From positions 1 to 50,898 of the IMG/VR virus record IMGVR_UViG_3300036826_000031: a stretch of 50,898 nucleotides of DNA; one strand, given 5' to 3'. The position numbers and the translations under genes were made by a program. The notes beneath the pieces are model-generated. The model had not been told where the DNA came from. It did no database searches and saw only the letters and a program-made list of their open reading frames with translations. Below, in pieces: positions 22,824 to 32,117 of the stretch; the first letter of the stretch is position 1; every line of letters begins with the position of its first letter. Source of the stretch: a virus.

Positions 22824-22829
22824 TGTAGA

Positions 22830-23885
22830 TTACGTCTGCTCTTTGAAGGCGACTCTAAATTCTCCTACTGAACCCCAAAAATATCTTAAGGTACTACTCG
22901 GTAGCATATTCGTACTAAACTGTACCTTGAATTTACAATGCTTCCCTCGTTGAGCAGAGGGAATGTTCACTCTTCCCGCTGCAACGCAAGTCATCCCATC
23001 GGGACCACCGCTAGTAAACGAGTAGTTATAGTCGATATCTACTTTAGGGGTGAGAATAGCTCCGTTGTCGATGTTGATTCTCGCACTGGAATAATGGTTG
23101 GCGAACACTTGCACCGAGTAGGCAGCGAACCATACCTCAGCTATAGTTGCCCATTTAGGAACGGGAACAATCCACTGCGCTGATACTGGCCAATCTCTCC
23201 AAGCTCCTATGGAACCACTAGTGAAATCATCAACCGTAGGGTTAGTGGTTTGAGGAAGAATCCTGGCGTAGACGACCTCAGGATTATCGGGTGTAGGTGC
23301 TCCCTCTACCGGTGGAATAGTAGTAGGAGGCACAGGAGGTGGGGGAGGTCCAACCTTACAACGCAGGGAAACAATCATTGCGTTGGTAATCGTGGATGTA
23401 AACGCAGGAATGTCAATACGGGCGAGAGTAATAGCTGACCACGAGTTACCCAGATCACGAACGGAACGAGTTGTCGAAGGGACACCCTTAACGACAACAG
23501 GATTACGGTATGGCCCATCGTCATTAGAGGGAGGAGCAGGCCAAGGTTCACCCGCTACATGGTTGTCCTCGATACGCAGAATGATGAGATCTGAACGGGC
23601 GGAACCTGTATTGTTAGGATCAATGGGGATAGTAATTGCTTGACCATACTTGCCCATGTAAGACTCGTAGGTCTGACCCAACCCTCTAGCGAGGACAACA
23701 TAGCCCCCTGGATTCATCTGAACTGAACCACCAGGGGTAGCTAAAGCTTGAATCTGGAGATCAGAACTTCCTAAAATTCCCTCGGAACCTTGAAACATAC
23801 CCCAATTCAGCATACGAGCATGCTCGACTGGATTGTCAGCACCACCACCCACGAATAGCGGTACACCCGGATTTGGAGAAGTCAT
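22830..23885 (-). CDS. Minor tail protein
   Basis: A 351-residue protein. Residues 1-185 form a beta-rich domain seen in siphovirus tail-tip proteins: WGMFQGSEGILGSSDLQIQA, GGYVVLARGLGQTYESY, SDLIILRIEDNHVAG. A Pro-rich linker (GPPPPPVPPTTIPP, about 186-205) leads to a second beta-sandwich (about 215-351) that may bind carbohydrate or stabilise the fibre. It lies between the Dit-like and Gp37-like genes, so the three probably form the tail-tip complex. Confidence 0.75.
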   Translation of the reverse strand: MTSPNPGVPLFVGGGADNPVEHARMLNWGMFQGSEGILGSSDLQIQALATPGGSVQMNPGGYVVLARGLGQTYESYMGKYGQAITIPIDPNNTGSARSDLIILRIEDNHVAGEPWPAPPSNDDGPYRNPVVVKGVPSTTRSVRDLGNSWSAITLARIDIPAFTSTITNAMIVSLRCKVGPPPPPVPPTTIPPVEGAPTPDNPEVVYARILPQTTNPTVDDFTSGSIGAWRDWPVSAQWIVPVPKWATIAEVWFAAYSVQVFANHYSSARINIDNGAILTPKVDIDYNYSFTSGGPDGMTCVAAGRVNIPSAQRGKHCKFKVQFSTNMLPSSTLRYFWGSVGEFRVAFKEQT

Positions 23886-23900
23886 GGGATAGGTGTCTCC

Positions 23901-24830
23901 TTACCACGTTGTCCAAGCGTCATTAAAACTTACGGATAGATACGCAGTACCAGTAGGGTCTGTTCCTCTGAGCACAATTTGATGCGTTCCTGGCGGAAGT
24001 GTTTGCATGCTAATTCTACGACTATCCTGAGTAAATCTCCCAGCAACGTTGACTGTTCCATTCATCAGGATCTTTCTCGACCAGGGACGAGGGTCAATCT
24101 CTAGGTAATCATAGACGCCTAGTGTGAAATTAGGAGAAGTCTTAATCTGGTAGTATCCTACCACATCGACTATGGGGGCGGTGATGGGACCATGGATATA
24201 AGTCATCATCCAAGTGTCGGTATTGCCACCTACATAGACAACGTCTGCACCTTCAGTGACAGCAACATCGGAAGCAGGAAATTCTAGGGGGAATTGAAAA
24301 CCCCCACCCACACCACCAGGAACAATACCAATATCATTATTGGCCAATATAGCACTATAAAACTTATGCGTTAGCATCTGAAAGTCACAAGTAACAGGAA
24401 TCCAACCAGAGTCAACGCGACCTGTAGTAGGCTCAATACGTCGAGGGCGACCATATGCAACCTTGGTCTCTCCGTGACGATTCATTACTAGCTGAGAAAC
24501 TGATCCAGTATCTAAGCGAGAAGCGCTAAAGTGAGTGTCCTCGGTGAACCATGCAGCTTCCATACCGGAATACAAAGTGTGAGCAGATGGAGAATCTCCC
24601 GGATAGGTACGAATATTGATGTCAAAAGAAATGAGACGCCCACGCATGAAGTCTTTACCAAAAGCCAGACCGTCATCACGAGAGTTAGGTTGATCCTGAG
24701 TCTCTACCTCGGGGGAACCAAAGCTGGCATGAGCAACGTTAACCTTAGTACCTCTACCGAACTGGAACCCCTCTCCTATGTTGAGTGGGGGATTGACCAA
24801 CTCGTAACCGAGGTCAGGAGGAAGGATCAT
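23901..24830 (-). CDS. Distal tail (Dit-like) / minor tail protein
   Basis: A 309-residue protein right after the tape measure gene, with which it overlaps by 4 bases. It begins MILPPDLGYELVNPPL, followed by a beta-rich core with FMRGRLISFDINIRTYPGD, RPRRIEPTTGRVDSG and DFQMLTHKFYS, and a second beta-domain (about 190-309) with YLEIDPRPWSRKILMNG and PPGTHQIVLRG. Order, size and the second Gal-binding-like fold match distal tail proteins, which form the hub joining tail tube to tip. Confidence 0.78.
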   Translation of the reverse strand: MILPPDLGYELVNPPLNIGEGFQFGRGTKVNVAHASFGSPEVETQDQPNSRDDGLAFGKDFMRGRLISFDINIRTYPGDSPSAHTLYSGMEAAWFTEDTHFSASRLDTGSVSQLVMNRHGETKVAYGRPRRIEPTTGRVDSGWIPVTCDFQMLTHKFYSAILANNDIGIVPGGVGGGFQFPLEFPASDVAVTEGADVVYVGGNTDTWMMTYIHGPITAPIVDVVGYYQIKTSPNFTLGVYDYLEIDPRPWSRKILMNGTVNVAGRFTQDSRRISMQTLPPGTHQIVLRGTDPTGTAYLSVSFNDAWTTW

Positions 24831-27800
24831 CGCTTAGTATACCTACCCTTCGCAGCGACCTTCTTGCGGAAGGCAATTTCATTGGCCAACTCACGAATAG
24901 TTGCCTTCGGGGGAAGCGTAATGTGGTAAATGTCTCCACCACTAGGAGCCTTAGTCTTCGTGGGGTGGAACATGTCTTGAAGAATTTGAACGAATTGGTT
25001 GAAGTCTTGAGTTTGGGTGGGAGAGAGGACTCGCTCCGCATGCCCACTGGTATTGATAGGAATGCCTAGCGAACGAAGAATACCACCTTTATCAAGGGTC
25101 TGAGAGAACCTTGGGTCTTGATTGTATGGGGAAAGATTTTCCGCACCAGGAACGGCCGGTGGGAACATATTGGAAAGCTTATTTTTAAGAGTATCAAGAG
25201 AAACCTTTACCAGGGCATCGGGGATGCGAGCGATAGCCTGACCGATTAGGCTAGTCACCCGAGGCATACTCGGTATCTTGGCAATGATACTATTGAAAAG
25301 AGCTGTCGCATTAACCCCAACCCTATCCCACCAGGATTGAGCCTTACCTGTACCGGTAGTTCCAGGAGCAGTAGTCGCACCTACTTGACCAGTACCCAAA
25401 GTTCCACCGGGAGGAACGAAACCTCCGGATTGGAATCGTGGAAGAGCAGCCAGGAGATCCATATTAGCCCGAGCGACTGAAGCAGGTACAATAAATTCAC
25501 CAGCAGAAACGCGGGCGAGAACGGAATCCGATGTACCCGTTCCTGGTCCTTGAACCATTCCACCTGTAGCAAAGGTGGGAAGCTCTGCCATGGGAGTAGC
25601 GGTAAGAGGAGCTGCTCCAATCCATCCCATGACAGTGTTCCATGAGTTAAGAATACCGTCGTTGATAACTACCCTAATAACCCAGTTGATAGGCTCCCTG
25701 AAGAAGTTGGCTACTGCCCGCCACGCTTTACCAATACCATCGGCTGCTTCTTGAATCCTCTGCGTACACCAAGGTCCGAATTCAGCAAAACGTTTCTTAA
25801 CCCATTCGAGGAAGTCAGTTCCAACTCCACTGAACCAAGTACCTAGCTCGCTCCATGTTTGCTTAATCCATACGTTTCCATCATCAATAACTCTGTTAAC
25901 ATCAGCCATAAATCGTTCAAAAACACCACGGGTGTCTTCAGTATTGGTTACAGTGTCTTGCTTGAAAATTTGGAGGAAGGATGACCATGCTGACTGAATT
26001 TCATTACCCTTGGTATCAACGTAACCCTTAATATTATCGAGCATAATAGTGAAAGCGTTCTGGGTGTTGGCTGATCCTCCATCAGCGGTCGACTTGAAAC
26101 CAGCCCAAAAGGCATTCCAAGCAGCAGTAATATCTTGGTCCCATTGCGTCATCTTGGCCTTGAGTTCATCAAGGGTCATACCAAAGACGCCAGCAATAAT
26201 GGTCCAGAAACCTTCAGTGATAGTCTGGAGTCCCTTACCGAATTTGTCCCAGTCTCCAGTAACCAAGCCAATGAAGGTTTCAATGGCACCGGACATTACT
26301 TCCAACGCGCCGGTAAGGATGCCAACTACGCGGCCGAAAATATCTCCAAAAACAGGACCAAAAACAGAGGTAAGGAAAGTAATTAGCTCAGTGAGTTTGG
26401 TAAGCAAATCAAGGAAAGCTGGAATGACATGCTGAGTCAGAACATCAGCGAGGGGTTGCAGATAAGGCTGAACTTTTTCAACAATAGTCTTGCCTACATC
26501 AACCAAAGTATTCCAGAGCTTTAGTGCAGCTTCACTTAGCTTGTCAAAAGCTGGTTTAATGTACTGCTCGAAATTGTTCTTGATGGTTTCCCAGATGGGA
26601 TTCCAAATATTCTTCAGCCAAGTGACAAACTCATCCATCTTGGCTTTAGCGGTATCGCTAGTCTGATACAGATATACAAGACCTGTAGCTGCGGCAGTAA
26701 TAGCACCAATGCCAAGAGCAACTGGTCCCCCGGCACCCAATATAAGGGCAGTCATAATGGCTGTGATGCCCATAGCAATGGCACCCAGCATACCCGGAGG
26801 GAGCTTATTCAAGAAATCAAGGGCGGCAATAAGTCCCTGCATTACAGGGCGACCTAGAGGCTCAAGGTCTCGAACGAGGTGAGCAATGAATGTAACAACC
26901 TGGACGAGAATTTCCCACAGGAGTTGCAGGTCTACCTTGACATCTTCAATCCACTTCTGAAAATTGGGATCATTCGCTAGGTTATTAGCCCAAGTGTTGA
27001 AATCTTCGAGCCCCTTAACGATCTTATCGAGAATCCAATCTGCAAGTGGTTGGAATGCGACAACGAGTCCCTTAAGTCCACCCATAAGGTTACCCACCGC
27101 AGCGAATACCTTATCGAGAGTGGGTCCAACATGCTGGGAAAGGAAGTTAACGAATTGCTGCCAGTCGGCTGATCGGAAGTATTGCTGAAGATTCTTGCCC
27201 ATCCTCTCAACCGCAGCAGAGGTGGCGTTGACGATAGGGTCAAGAGTATTGAGAGCAGCAGTCATACCGTCAAAGACGGAGGCCATAGCTGCGCCTACCG
27301 CCGGTGAGGTTCGATCCATCAAACCTTGGTATGATGCCTTCAATCGTTCGAGGGCATCGTAAGCTAACTGGTACCCAGGAAGCAATTTCTTGGGCATTTC
27401 ACCCAAGGCACTATTGTAATCTCTCTGGGCATTAGCTAGATCGCGGGTAGCTGCGGCTATCTGTCGGGAATTCTCTAGGGCAACTCTAGCTTGTTCCTTC
27501 TCAGCTTCTGCTACCGCCTTTTGTGCATCGGCAATATCGCGCTGCCCATCTAATGCTGTCTGCGCTGCTTCTCTTTGTGCCCTAGAAACCTCTTCCTGAG
27601 CTTCAAGGATTCGTTCTTGTCCCTCTACTGCCGTCTGAGCGGCTTCCCTTTGTGCCTTAGCAAGATCCTCTTGGGCTTTCTGGATGGATTTTTGACCATC
27701 AAGGGCGGTCTGAGTCGCTTCTTTCTGTGCTTTAACTACTTCCTCTTGGGCCTCTTGAATAGAACGCTGTCCATCAAGAGCGGTTTGAGTGGCTTCCTGC

Positions 27801-29641
27801 TGTGCTTCGGCAACCTTTTCTTGGGCCTCTTGAACCTTTTGTTGACCCTCAATAGCAGTATTCGTTGCTTCAGTACGCGCATCTGCTAGATCACGTTCAG
27901 CATCCGCAACATCTTCGTTAGCGCTCTTTACCTTATCCTGAGCATTCCTAACCCCCTCGGAGCCTTCAATGCCTGTCTTGGAATACTCAGCAGCTTTTTC
28001 TTTTAGATCCCCATAGCTTTCTCGGGATTCATCGAGAGCAAGCTGGGCCTTACGAACATCAAGTTCATATTGTTTAAGGTCGTCAGCATCGGCCCCCTCA
28101 GCGCGGGCTGCATTGAATCTCTTTTGCGCTTCGGCAAGGTCGAGGATTGCCTGTTCTTCATCAAGAGCACCACCACGAAGAGCAAGCCTCAAATCCTCTA
28201 AATCTTCGATAGCATCCTTACGCGCCTTATTGAGATCTTCTTGTGCGCGTTTGGCTTGCTCTTGAGTTCGAGTAAGAGAATGCTCCGCGGATTCTACCCT
28301 ACGCTGTGCTTGAACATTAGCCTGAGCTGCATCCTCGACTGCCCTTGCTACATCTTTTTGAGCAGAAATGATGCGTTTATTTGCGGCTTCATTAGCTCTC
28401 GCAGCATCCTCGACCGCTTTGGCCACTGCCTCCTGAGCGTCTTGAATTCTTTCCTTGGCATCTTCATTTGCCCTAGCAGCTTGTTCAACAGCATCAATGA
28501 CATTTTGTTCAGCGTCAGCCACTCGTTCTTGAGCTGCTACATTATCCCGGGCTGCGTCTTGGGTAATCTTTGCGAGATTCTTACGAGCGTCAGTAACTCG
28601 TTCCTCGGCCGCTACATCATCCCTAGCTGCCTGCTCAACTGTACGGCTAAGTTGTTCCCTAGCCTCGGCAACGCGTTGCTCAGCTTGCTCATTCTGATGA
28701 GCAGACTGCTCAATAACTTGAGTTAAACGTTCCCTGGCGGAAGCTACCTGGTCATAAGCCGAGGAAATTCCAGCGGTAGCTGTCTTGGTTTTTTCAGCAT
28801 GCTGACTGATAGTGCTAAAGACACCGGCCGCAACAAGACCAAAGGCCCCGAGACCAGAACCGACAATGCTAATAGCACTACCGAGGCCACCTAGTAGGCC
28901 AATGAGTCCATTAATTGCAGGAGCGCCAACGCTGAGGAGGAGAGGAAGTAGGGCAATAACTGCCCGCATTTCATTTCCTACGCCGCCAAAACTACTCCCC
29001 AGGTTGCGCGTCATTCCATTGAGTCGTGAAAGAGCAGATTGGTCTACATCGACTCTGACCCTGATAACGGGTCGAATCGCGTCAATACGCGCTCTAATAG
29101 CCGCTATCTCGCCAGCCTCTAGCCTGAGCTTGACATTGATAGTACCTACGGCTGAGTTGATTCTTGCTCTAATGGCAGCGAGGGTAGACTGATCGAGGTT
29201 AGCCCTAACCTTGATTGAACCTACCGCGCTATTAATTCTCGCCCTGATTGCAGTCAGAGAAGATTGGTCGAGATTAGCCCTGACCTTAATGCTACCAACT
29301 GCGGAATTGATTCTGGAGCGAATCGCTGCCAATGAGGATTGATCGAGGTTGGCTCTAACCTTGACGTTTCCGACAGTGCGATCAATACGTTGCTTGACGG
29401 CCTGCAAGCTAGAATTGTCAAGGGAAACCTTAACCTTGACGTTCCCGGTGACCTTTTCTATTTGCGCTTTGACAGCGGTGAGCGCAGTACGATCTAGCTT
29501 AGGCTCAACCTTAACTTGAATCGCATTCTTGGCCCACTTCTCAGCCTCAGCTCTCGCTGCTTTCAAACCCGCTGAGAATGCAGTCCTATCAAGGGTTAGT
29601 CGGGCATCGATACTCCCGGCGTTAAACGCGATTGGACTCAC
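24827..29641 (-). CDS. Tape measure protein
   Basis: A 1,604-residue protein from a GTG at 29641 with AAGGG just upstream. It is the longest protein of the tail module and fits a tape measure by place and composition. Residues about 30-205 hold five or more near-identical 30-residue units around ARINSAVGSIKVRANLDQSS. Residues about 290-730 are an Ala/Glu/Gln-rich coiled coil with a repeating unit of about 22-23 residues (AARANEDAKERIQDAQEAV type). Residues about 970-1015 and 1090-1170 hold hydrophobic helices. The rest is helical. Length would set tail length, and the protein probably enters the host membrane on injection. No lytic domain is obvious. Confidence 0.93.
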   Translation of the reverse strand: MSPIAFNAGSIDARLTLDRTAFSAGLKAARAEAEKWAKNAIQVKVEPKLDRTALTAVKAQIEKVTGNVKVKVSLDNSSLQAVKQRIDRTVGNVKVRANLDQSSLAAIRSRINSAVGSIKVRANLDQSSLTAIRARINSAVGSIKVRANLDQSTLAAIRARINSAVGTINVKLRLEAGEIAAIRARIDAIRPVIRVRVDVDQSALSRLNGMTRNLGSSFGGVGNEMRAVIALLPLLLSVGAPAINGLIGLLGGLGSAISIVGSGLGAFGLVAAGVFSTISQHAEKTKTATAGISSAYDQVASARERLTQVIEQSAHQNEQAEQRVAEAREQLSRTVEQAARDDVAAEERVTDARKNLAKITQDAARDNVAAQERVADAEQNVIDAVEQAARANEDAKERIQDAQEAVAKAVEDAARANEAANKRIISAQKDVARAVEDAAQANVQAQRRVESAEHSLTRTQEQAKRAQEDLNKARKDAIEDLEDLRLALRGGALDEEQAILDLAEAQKRFNAARAEGADADDLKQYELDVRKAQLALDESRESYGDLKEKAAEYSKTGIEGSEGVRNAQDKVKSANEDVADAERDLADARTEATNTAIEGQQKVQEAQEKVAEAQQEATQTALDGQRSIQEAQEEVVKAQKEATQTALDGQKSIQKAQEDLAKAQREAAQTAVEGQERILEAQEEVSRAQREAAQTALDGQRDIADAQKAVAEAEKEQARVALENSRQIAAATRDLANAQRDYNSALGEMPKKLLPGYQLAYDALERLKASYQGLMDRTSPAVGAAMASVFDGMTAALNTLDPIVNATSAAVERMGKNLQQYFRSADWQQFVNFLSQHVGPTLDKVFAAVGNLMGGLKGLVVAFQPLADWILDKIVKGLEDFNTWANNLANDPNFQKWIEDVKVDLQLLWEILVQVVTFIAHLVRDLEPLGRPVMQGLIAALDFLNKLPPGMLGAIAMGITAIMTALILGAGGPVALGIGAITAAATGLVYLYQTSDTAKAKMDEFVTWLKNIWNPIWETIKNNFEQYIKPAFDKLSEAALKLWNTLVDVGKTIVEKVQPYLQPLADVLTQHVIPAFLDLLTKLTELITFLTSVFGPVFGDIFGRVVGILTGALEVMSGAIETFIGLVTGDWDKFGKGLQTITEGFWTIIAGVFGMTLDELKAKMTQWDQDITAAWNAFWAGFKSTADGGSANTQNAFTIMLDNIKGYVDTKGNEIQSAWSSFLQIFKQDTVTNTEDTRGVFERFMADVNRVIDDGNVWIKQTWSELGTWFSGVGTDFLEWVKKRFAEFGPWCTQRIQEAADGIGKAWRAVANFFREPINWVIRVVINDGILNSWNTVMGWIGAAPLTATPMAELPTFATGGMVQGPGTGTSDSVLARVSAGEFIVPASVARANMDLLAALPRFQSGGFVPPGGTLGTGQVGATTAPGTTGTGKAQSWWDRVGVNATALFNSIIAKIPSMPRVTSLIGQAIARIPDALVKVSLDTLKNKLSNMFPPAVPGAENLSPYNQDPRFSQTLDKGGILRSLGIPINTSGHAERVLSPTQTQDFNQFVQILQDMFHPTKTKAPSGGDIYHITLPPKATIRELANEIAFRKKVAAKGRYTKR

Positions 29642-29647
29642 CTACCC

Positions 29648-29676
29648 TTGACAGTATGGCATGTTCGTGGTACCAT
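29648..29676 (+). promoter_or_regulatory. Promoter for the plus-strand HNH gene
   Basis: TTGACA at 29648-29653 is an exact -35 hexamer, 17 bases from TACCAT at 29671-29676 (4 of 6 match to TATAAT). Transcription would begin close to 29683, which is the GTG of the HNH gene, so the mRNA would be leaderless. The same bases on the other strand carry the tape measure ribosome site. Confidence 0.5.
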
Positions 29677-29682
29677 TGGTAG

Positions 29683-30162
29683 GTGGGTAGAAGATATTTT
29701 AGAGGTACTCTTGAAGAAAGGTTTTGGCACTATACTTGCAAGGATGCCAACCTTGACGGCCACTGGATGTGGACTGGTCCCACTATTACTAAGCAGCGCT
29801 CCGACACTTCTAAACCCCTTACCTACGGGGTCCTTACACTCCCTAATGGAAAACGGATCTATGCCCATAGGTTTGCTTGGGAGTTGTTGAAAGGCCCAAT
29901 TCCAGAGGGATTGCAAATAGATCACGTTTGCAGGATTGAGCTTTGCGTTCACCCGCATCCACTGCACTTGGAGCCAGTTACTAATGAAGTGAACAGTGCC
30001 AGAAGCACCTGCGCAGAAGTCAATAGGGCGAGACAACTTGCTAAAACTCACTGCAAATGGGGACACCCATTGAGTGGGAAAAATCTCGGGGTTAGCGAAA
30101 CTCAAAGAGTATGCCTTAGGTGCAAAGCAAATAGGGCGGCAGGCAGACCAATGGATTCCTAA
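29683..30162 (+). CDS. HNH homing-type endonuclease on the opposite strand
   Basis: A 159-residue protein from a GTG at 29683, the first possible start after an in-frame TAG at 29680. RYFRGTLEERFWHYTCKD leads into a GHWMWTG start typical of phage HNH nucleases, then IYAHRFAWELLKG, GLQIDHVCRIELC and LHLEPVTNEVNSAR. The central Asn of the usual CVNPxHLE is a His here (CVHP), with one extra residue. The C-terminal CKWGHPLSG ... RVCLRC is a zinc finger. It is the only plus-strand gene in this 46-kb leftward region and sits between the tail chaperone and tape measure genes, as expected for a free-standing mobile homing nuclease. Confidence 0.88.
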   Translation: MGRRYFRGTLEERFWHYTCKDANLDGHWMWTGPTITKQRSDTSKPLTYGVLTLPNGKRIYAHRFAWELLKGPIPEGLQIDHVCRIELCVHPHPLHLEPVTNEVNSARSTCAEVNRARQLAKTHCKWGHPLSGKNLGVSETQRVCLRCKANRAAGRPMDS

Positions 30163-30180
30163 GGCCACGACTTCCCCCTG

Positions 30181-30528
30181 TTATACCTTTTGAATGCGAA
30201 CCAGGTCACCGATATCCATATCGGATTGACCGCCAATGTTCCCACTCGCAAGGGATGAGCCAAGCCCACTGGAAGAGCTGCCTGTCTTTCCACCAGCGAG
30301 CTTGACTTTCCATTCAAAGTATTGGTTCATCCCTGACATGTAGGCATCTTGTTGCCACCATGGCAGGTTTTCCCATTCAGTTATATCGTAGTGGAGATAG
30401 CGTCGGGCGTTAAACCACACTAAACACTGCGTAGGCGTTTGGGTGTAGTCTTTGTACCGACGCTCGAAGCTTCCGGGGAGAGCATATTTTCCATGAGATA
30501 CCCGAAGAAAGCCATGAAGCGAGGCCAC
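30181..30528 (-). CDS. Tail assembly chaperone, T part (made by -1 frameshift)
   Basis: This frame continues the upstream chaperone after a -1 shift. Its conserved part is LVWFNARRYLHYDITEWENLPWWQQDAYMSGMNQYFEW, typical of the T half of actinophage G/GT chaperones. A Ser/Gly-rich tail follows. It overlaps the G gene by 109 bases and lacks its own good start. The most likely slip point is G-GAA-AAT at 30486-30492, read GAA-AAT in the G frame and GGA-AAA after the shift. That choice is tentative. The GT fusion would run 30863 to 30181. Confidence 0.85.
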   Translation of the reverse strand: MASLHGFLRVSHGKYALPGSFERRYKDYTQTPTQCLVWFNARRYLHYDITEWENLPWWQQDAYMSGMNQYFEWKVKLAGGKTGSSSSGLGSSLASGNIGGQSDMDIGDLVRIQKV

Positions 30529-30863
30529 GGAAGCAGCTCAATACTTTCTGGAGACGGGTGACCCTGGCAGAAATCTTTAATGGCTTCTACCAGGGTATCC
30601 GCAATCTTGCTGAATGCCTCTTCATCGTCCAGTCTTTGAAAAGCCTCGGCAATATCGTCAGGAGAATCCCCAATCTCCTCTTCCTCTGTATTGGCCACAT
30701 TCTTGTTGTAGGCCGTAGAGATTTTGGCCATCGTATCTTTGACGAGTTGCCGTGAAGGCTCGGGAACTACACCCCTATCTTGGATGTATTCCCCATCTGT
30801 ACCACGAATGCCGGTAAAATCGTACTCGACATCTGCGATACTACTGGCATCGAACTTTGGCAT
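30420..30863 (-). CDS. Tail assembly chaperone, G part
   Basis: A 147-residue acidic protein between the tail tube gene and the tape measure gene. MPKFDASSIADVEYDFTGIRG is followed by helical segments with many Asp/Glu (EEEEIGDSPDDIAEAFQRLDDEEAF) and FMAFFGYLMENML. The last 30 codons overlap the T frame. In siphoviruses the short G form and the frameshifted GT form bind the tape measure protein while the tube polymerises. They are not in the virion. Confidence 0.88.
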   Translation of the reverse strand: MPKFDASSIADVEYDFTGIRGTDGEYIQDRGVVPEPSRQLVKDTMAKISTAYNKNVANTEEEEIGDSPDDIAEAFQRLDDEEAFSKIADTLVEAIKDFCQGHPSPESIELLPWPRFMAFFGYLMENMLSPEASSVGTKTTPKRLRSV

Positions 30864-30875
30864 TCTATTCCTCTC

Positions 30876-31490
30876 TTACGGACCGGCGGCCACGTCCCAT
30901 TCCAGAATAATTAGCTCGGAGAGTGGGTTCACCATACGGAACGAGACAGCGTAGAGACGCTGAGTTTCCGCACGACGGTAAGAAGTCTCCACTTCTGCGA
31001 CACTCAGAACATCGGGGAAGAGAACGCGACGCCAATTTTCCTTACTGTTGACAGCTTCCATACCGAGAGTCAGGTGGGAAAGCTCGGAAGCAATCTTGAG
31101 CTGACGGGTACCTGGTTCGGTTGCCGTCTTTGCCACGGTATCGATCTCGCCACCACCGTAAGCAATGAGCATGGTCTCTAGGGTGTCCTCAGAAAGGACA
31201 GCCTCAATACGCGGGTCAAGCGTATTGGTCGCAACGTCGACCGGGTTAACCTGCTCTTCGATCGTAATATCCGTGGTTTCCCGCGTAAACCGCATGGTAA
31301 CACCGGACTCGGTCGCACCTACCGACCGCCACTCCGGATCGCCATCGGTAGCATCTGCCCAATCTCCACCCAATTCGAGAGTGTTGTCGGGAAGAGCGAT
31401 AGGAGTAGTAGCATTAAAGTCAGCCACCCACAGAGCGGCCTGACCACGGAGAACATTACGCCGAGTGTACCTCGGAATGAAATCAACCAT
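30876..31490 (-). CDS. Major tail protein (tail tube)
   Basis: A 204-residue beta-rich protein, MVDFIPRYTRRNVLRGQAALWVADF, placed directly before the tail chaperones. It has the alternating strand pattern of tube subunits (GVTMRFTRETTDITIEEQ, LSHLTLGMEAV, LYAVSFRMVNPLSELIILEWDV). The subunits stack in rings to make the tail tube. Size and order are as expected for an actinophage siphovirus. Confidence 0.87.
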   Translation of the reverse strand: MVDFIPRYTRRNVLRGQAALWVADFNATTPIALPDNTLELGGDWADATDGDPEWRSVGATESGVTMRFTRETTDITIEEQVNPVDVATNTLDPRIEAVLSEDTLETMLIAYGGGEIDTVAKTATEPGTRQLKIASELSHLTLGMEAVNSKENWRRVLFPDVLSVAEVETSYRRAETQRLYAVSFRMVNPLSELIILEWDVAAGP

Positions 31491-31696
31491 TATGAACCAT
31501 CCTCAATAATCAGCTTAACACTACTTGCGTTAGCTGCTTCTTGCGCTGCCTCTAGTTCGGCAGAAGTGAGATCGGTCCCCTTCTTAGTGATCGTAGGGAA
31601 ACCCTCTCCTGCGAACGAGCCAACAGGAAAGCCAACCCTCACTCTAACGCTTTTCCCGCCTTTGCTCTCCGGAGGAGACTCTTGCTCATCAACCAT
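31490..31696 (-). CDS. Small protein between tail terminator and tail tube
   Basis: I chose the ATG at 31696, next to the previous stop; a GTG at 31705 is an alternative. The product is 68 residues: a Ser/Gly/Lys-rich first third, then VRVRVGFPVGSF and a helix LTSAELEAAQEAANA ending in VKLIIEDGS. No family is recognised. The stop overlaps the tail tube start. It may be a small tail accessory protein. Confidence 0.6.
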   Translation of the reverse strand: MVDEQESPPESKGGKSVRVRVGFPVGSFAGEGFPTITKKGTDLTSAELEAAQEAANASSVKLIIEDGS

Positions 31697-32117
31697 TAGG
31701 AGCACCTATACTGGTAGCAACTTGGGCGTAGTAATTACAGGTAAATGTAAATCTGGAATTCTCATCGGCGAAGGGTAATTGAATAGGACCACCACCCGTC
31801 CTACCGATGGCATCCACGTATACATCGTCCATCCAGAACGAGATAGATTTTGAGTCAGGAAACTTACCCGTCAGGATGTCGTCTACTTCCAAAGCAATAA
31901 ACTCAGCGTCAGGGAAATTATTCTCTGCACCCCGACAAGTAACTTGGAACCCCACCGCGTCAAACAAGCCATCCATAGAAAAACCGGCACCTGAGACAAA
32001 GGTGACGGAAATAATACGGTTCGGCACATCGGGAATGCGACCGGCGAAAATCCTCGCTTGACTGGTCACATGCTGCTTGAGATGTGCTACTAGCTTTTTC
32101 GTGGTGAGAGAACCCAT
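31689..32117 (-). CDS. Tail terminator-like protein
   Basis: A 142-residue protein: helical start (TTKKLVAHLKQHVTSQARIF), then strands and FPDAEFIALEVDDILTG, ending FTFTCNYYAQV. Size, place just before the tail tube gene, and the alternation of one helix with several strands match the gpU-like tail terminators that stop tube growth and join it to the connector. Sequence identity to a named family was not shown here. Confidence 0.72.
   Translation of the reverse strand: MGSLTTKKLVAHLKQHVTSQARIFAGRIPDVPNRIISVTFVSGAGFSMDGLFDAVGFQVTCRGAENNFPDAEFIALEVDDILTGKFPDSKSISFWMDDVYVDAIGRTGGGPIQLPFADENSRFTFTCNYYAQVATSIGAPNG

Noticed and set aside
29638-30168. 176-codon minus-strand frame opposite the HNH gene
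   Set aside because: The plus-strand frame has the HNH and zinc-finger motifs; this frame has none.
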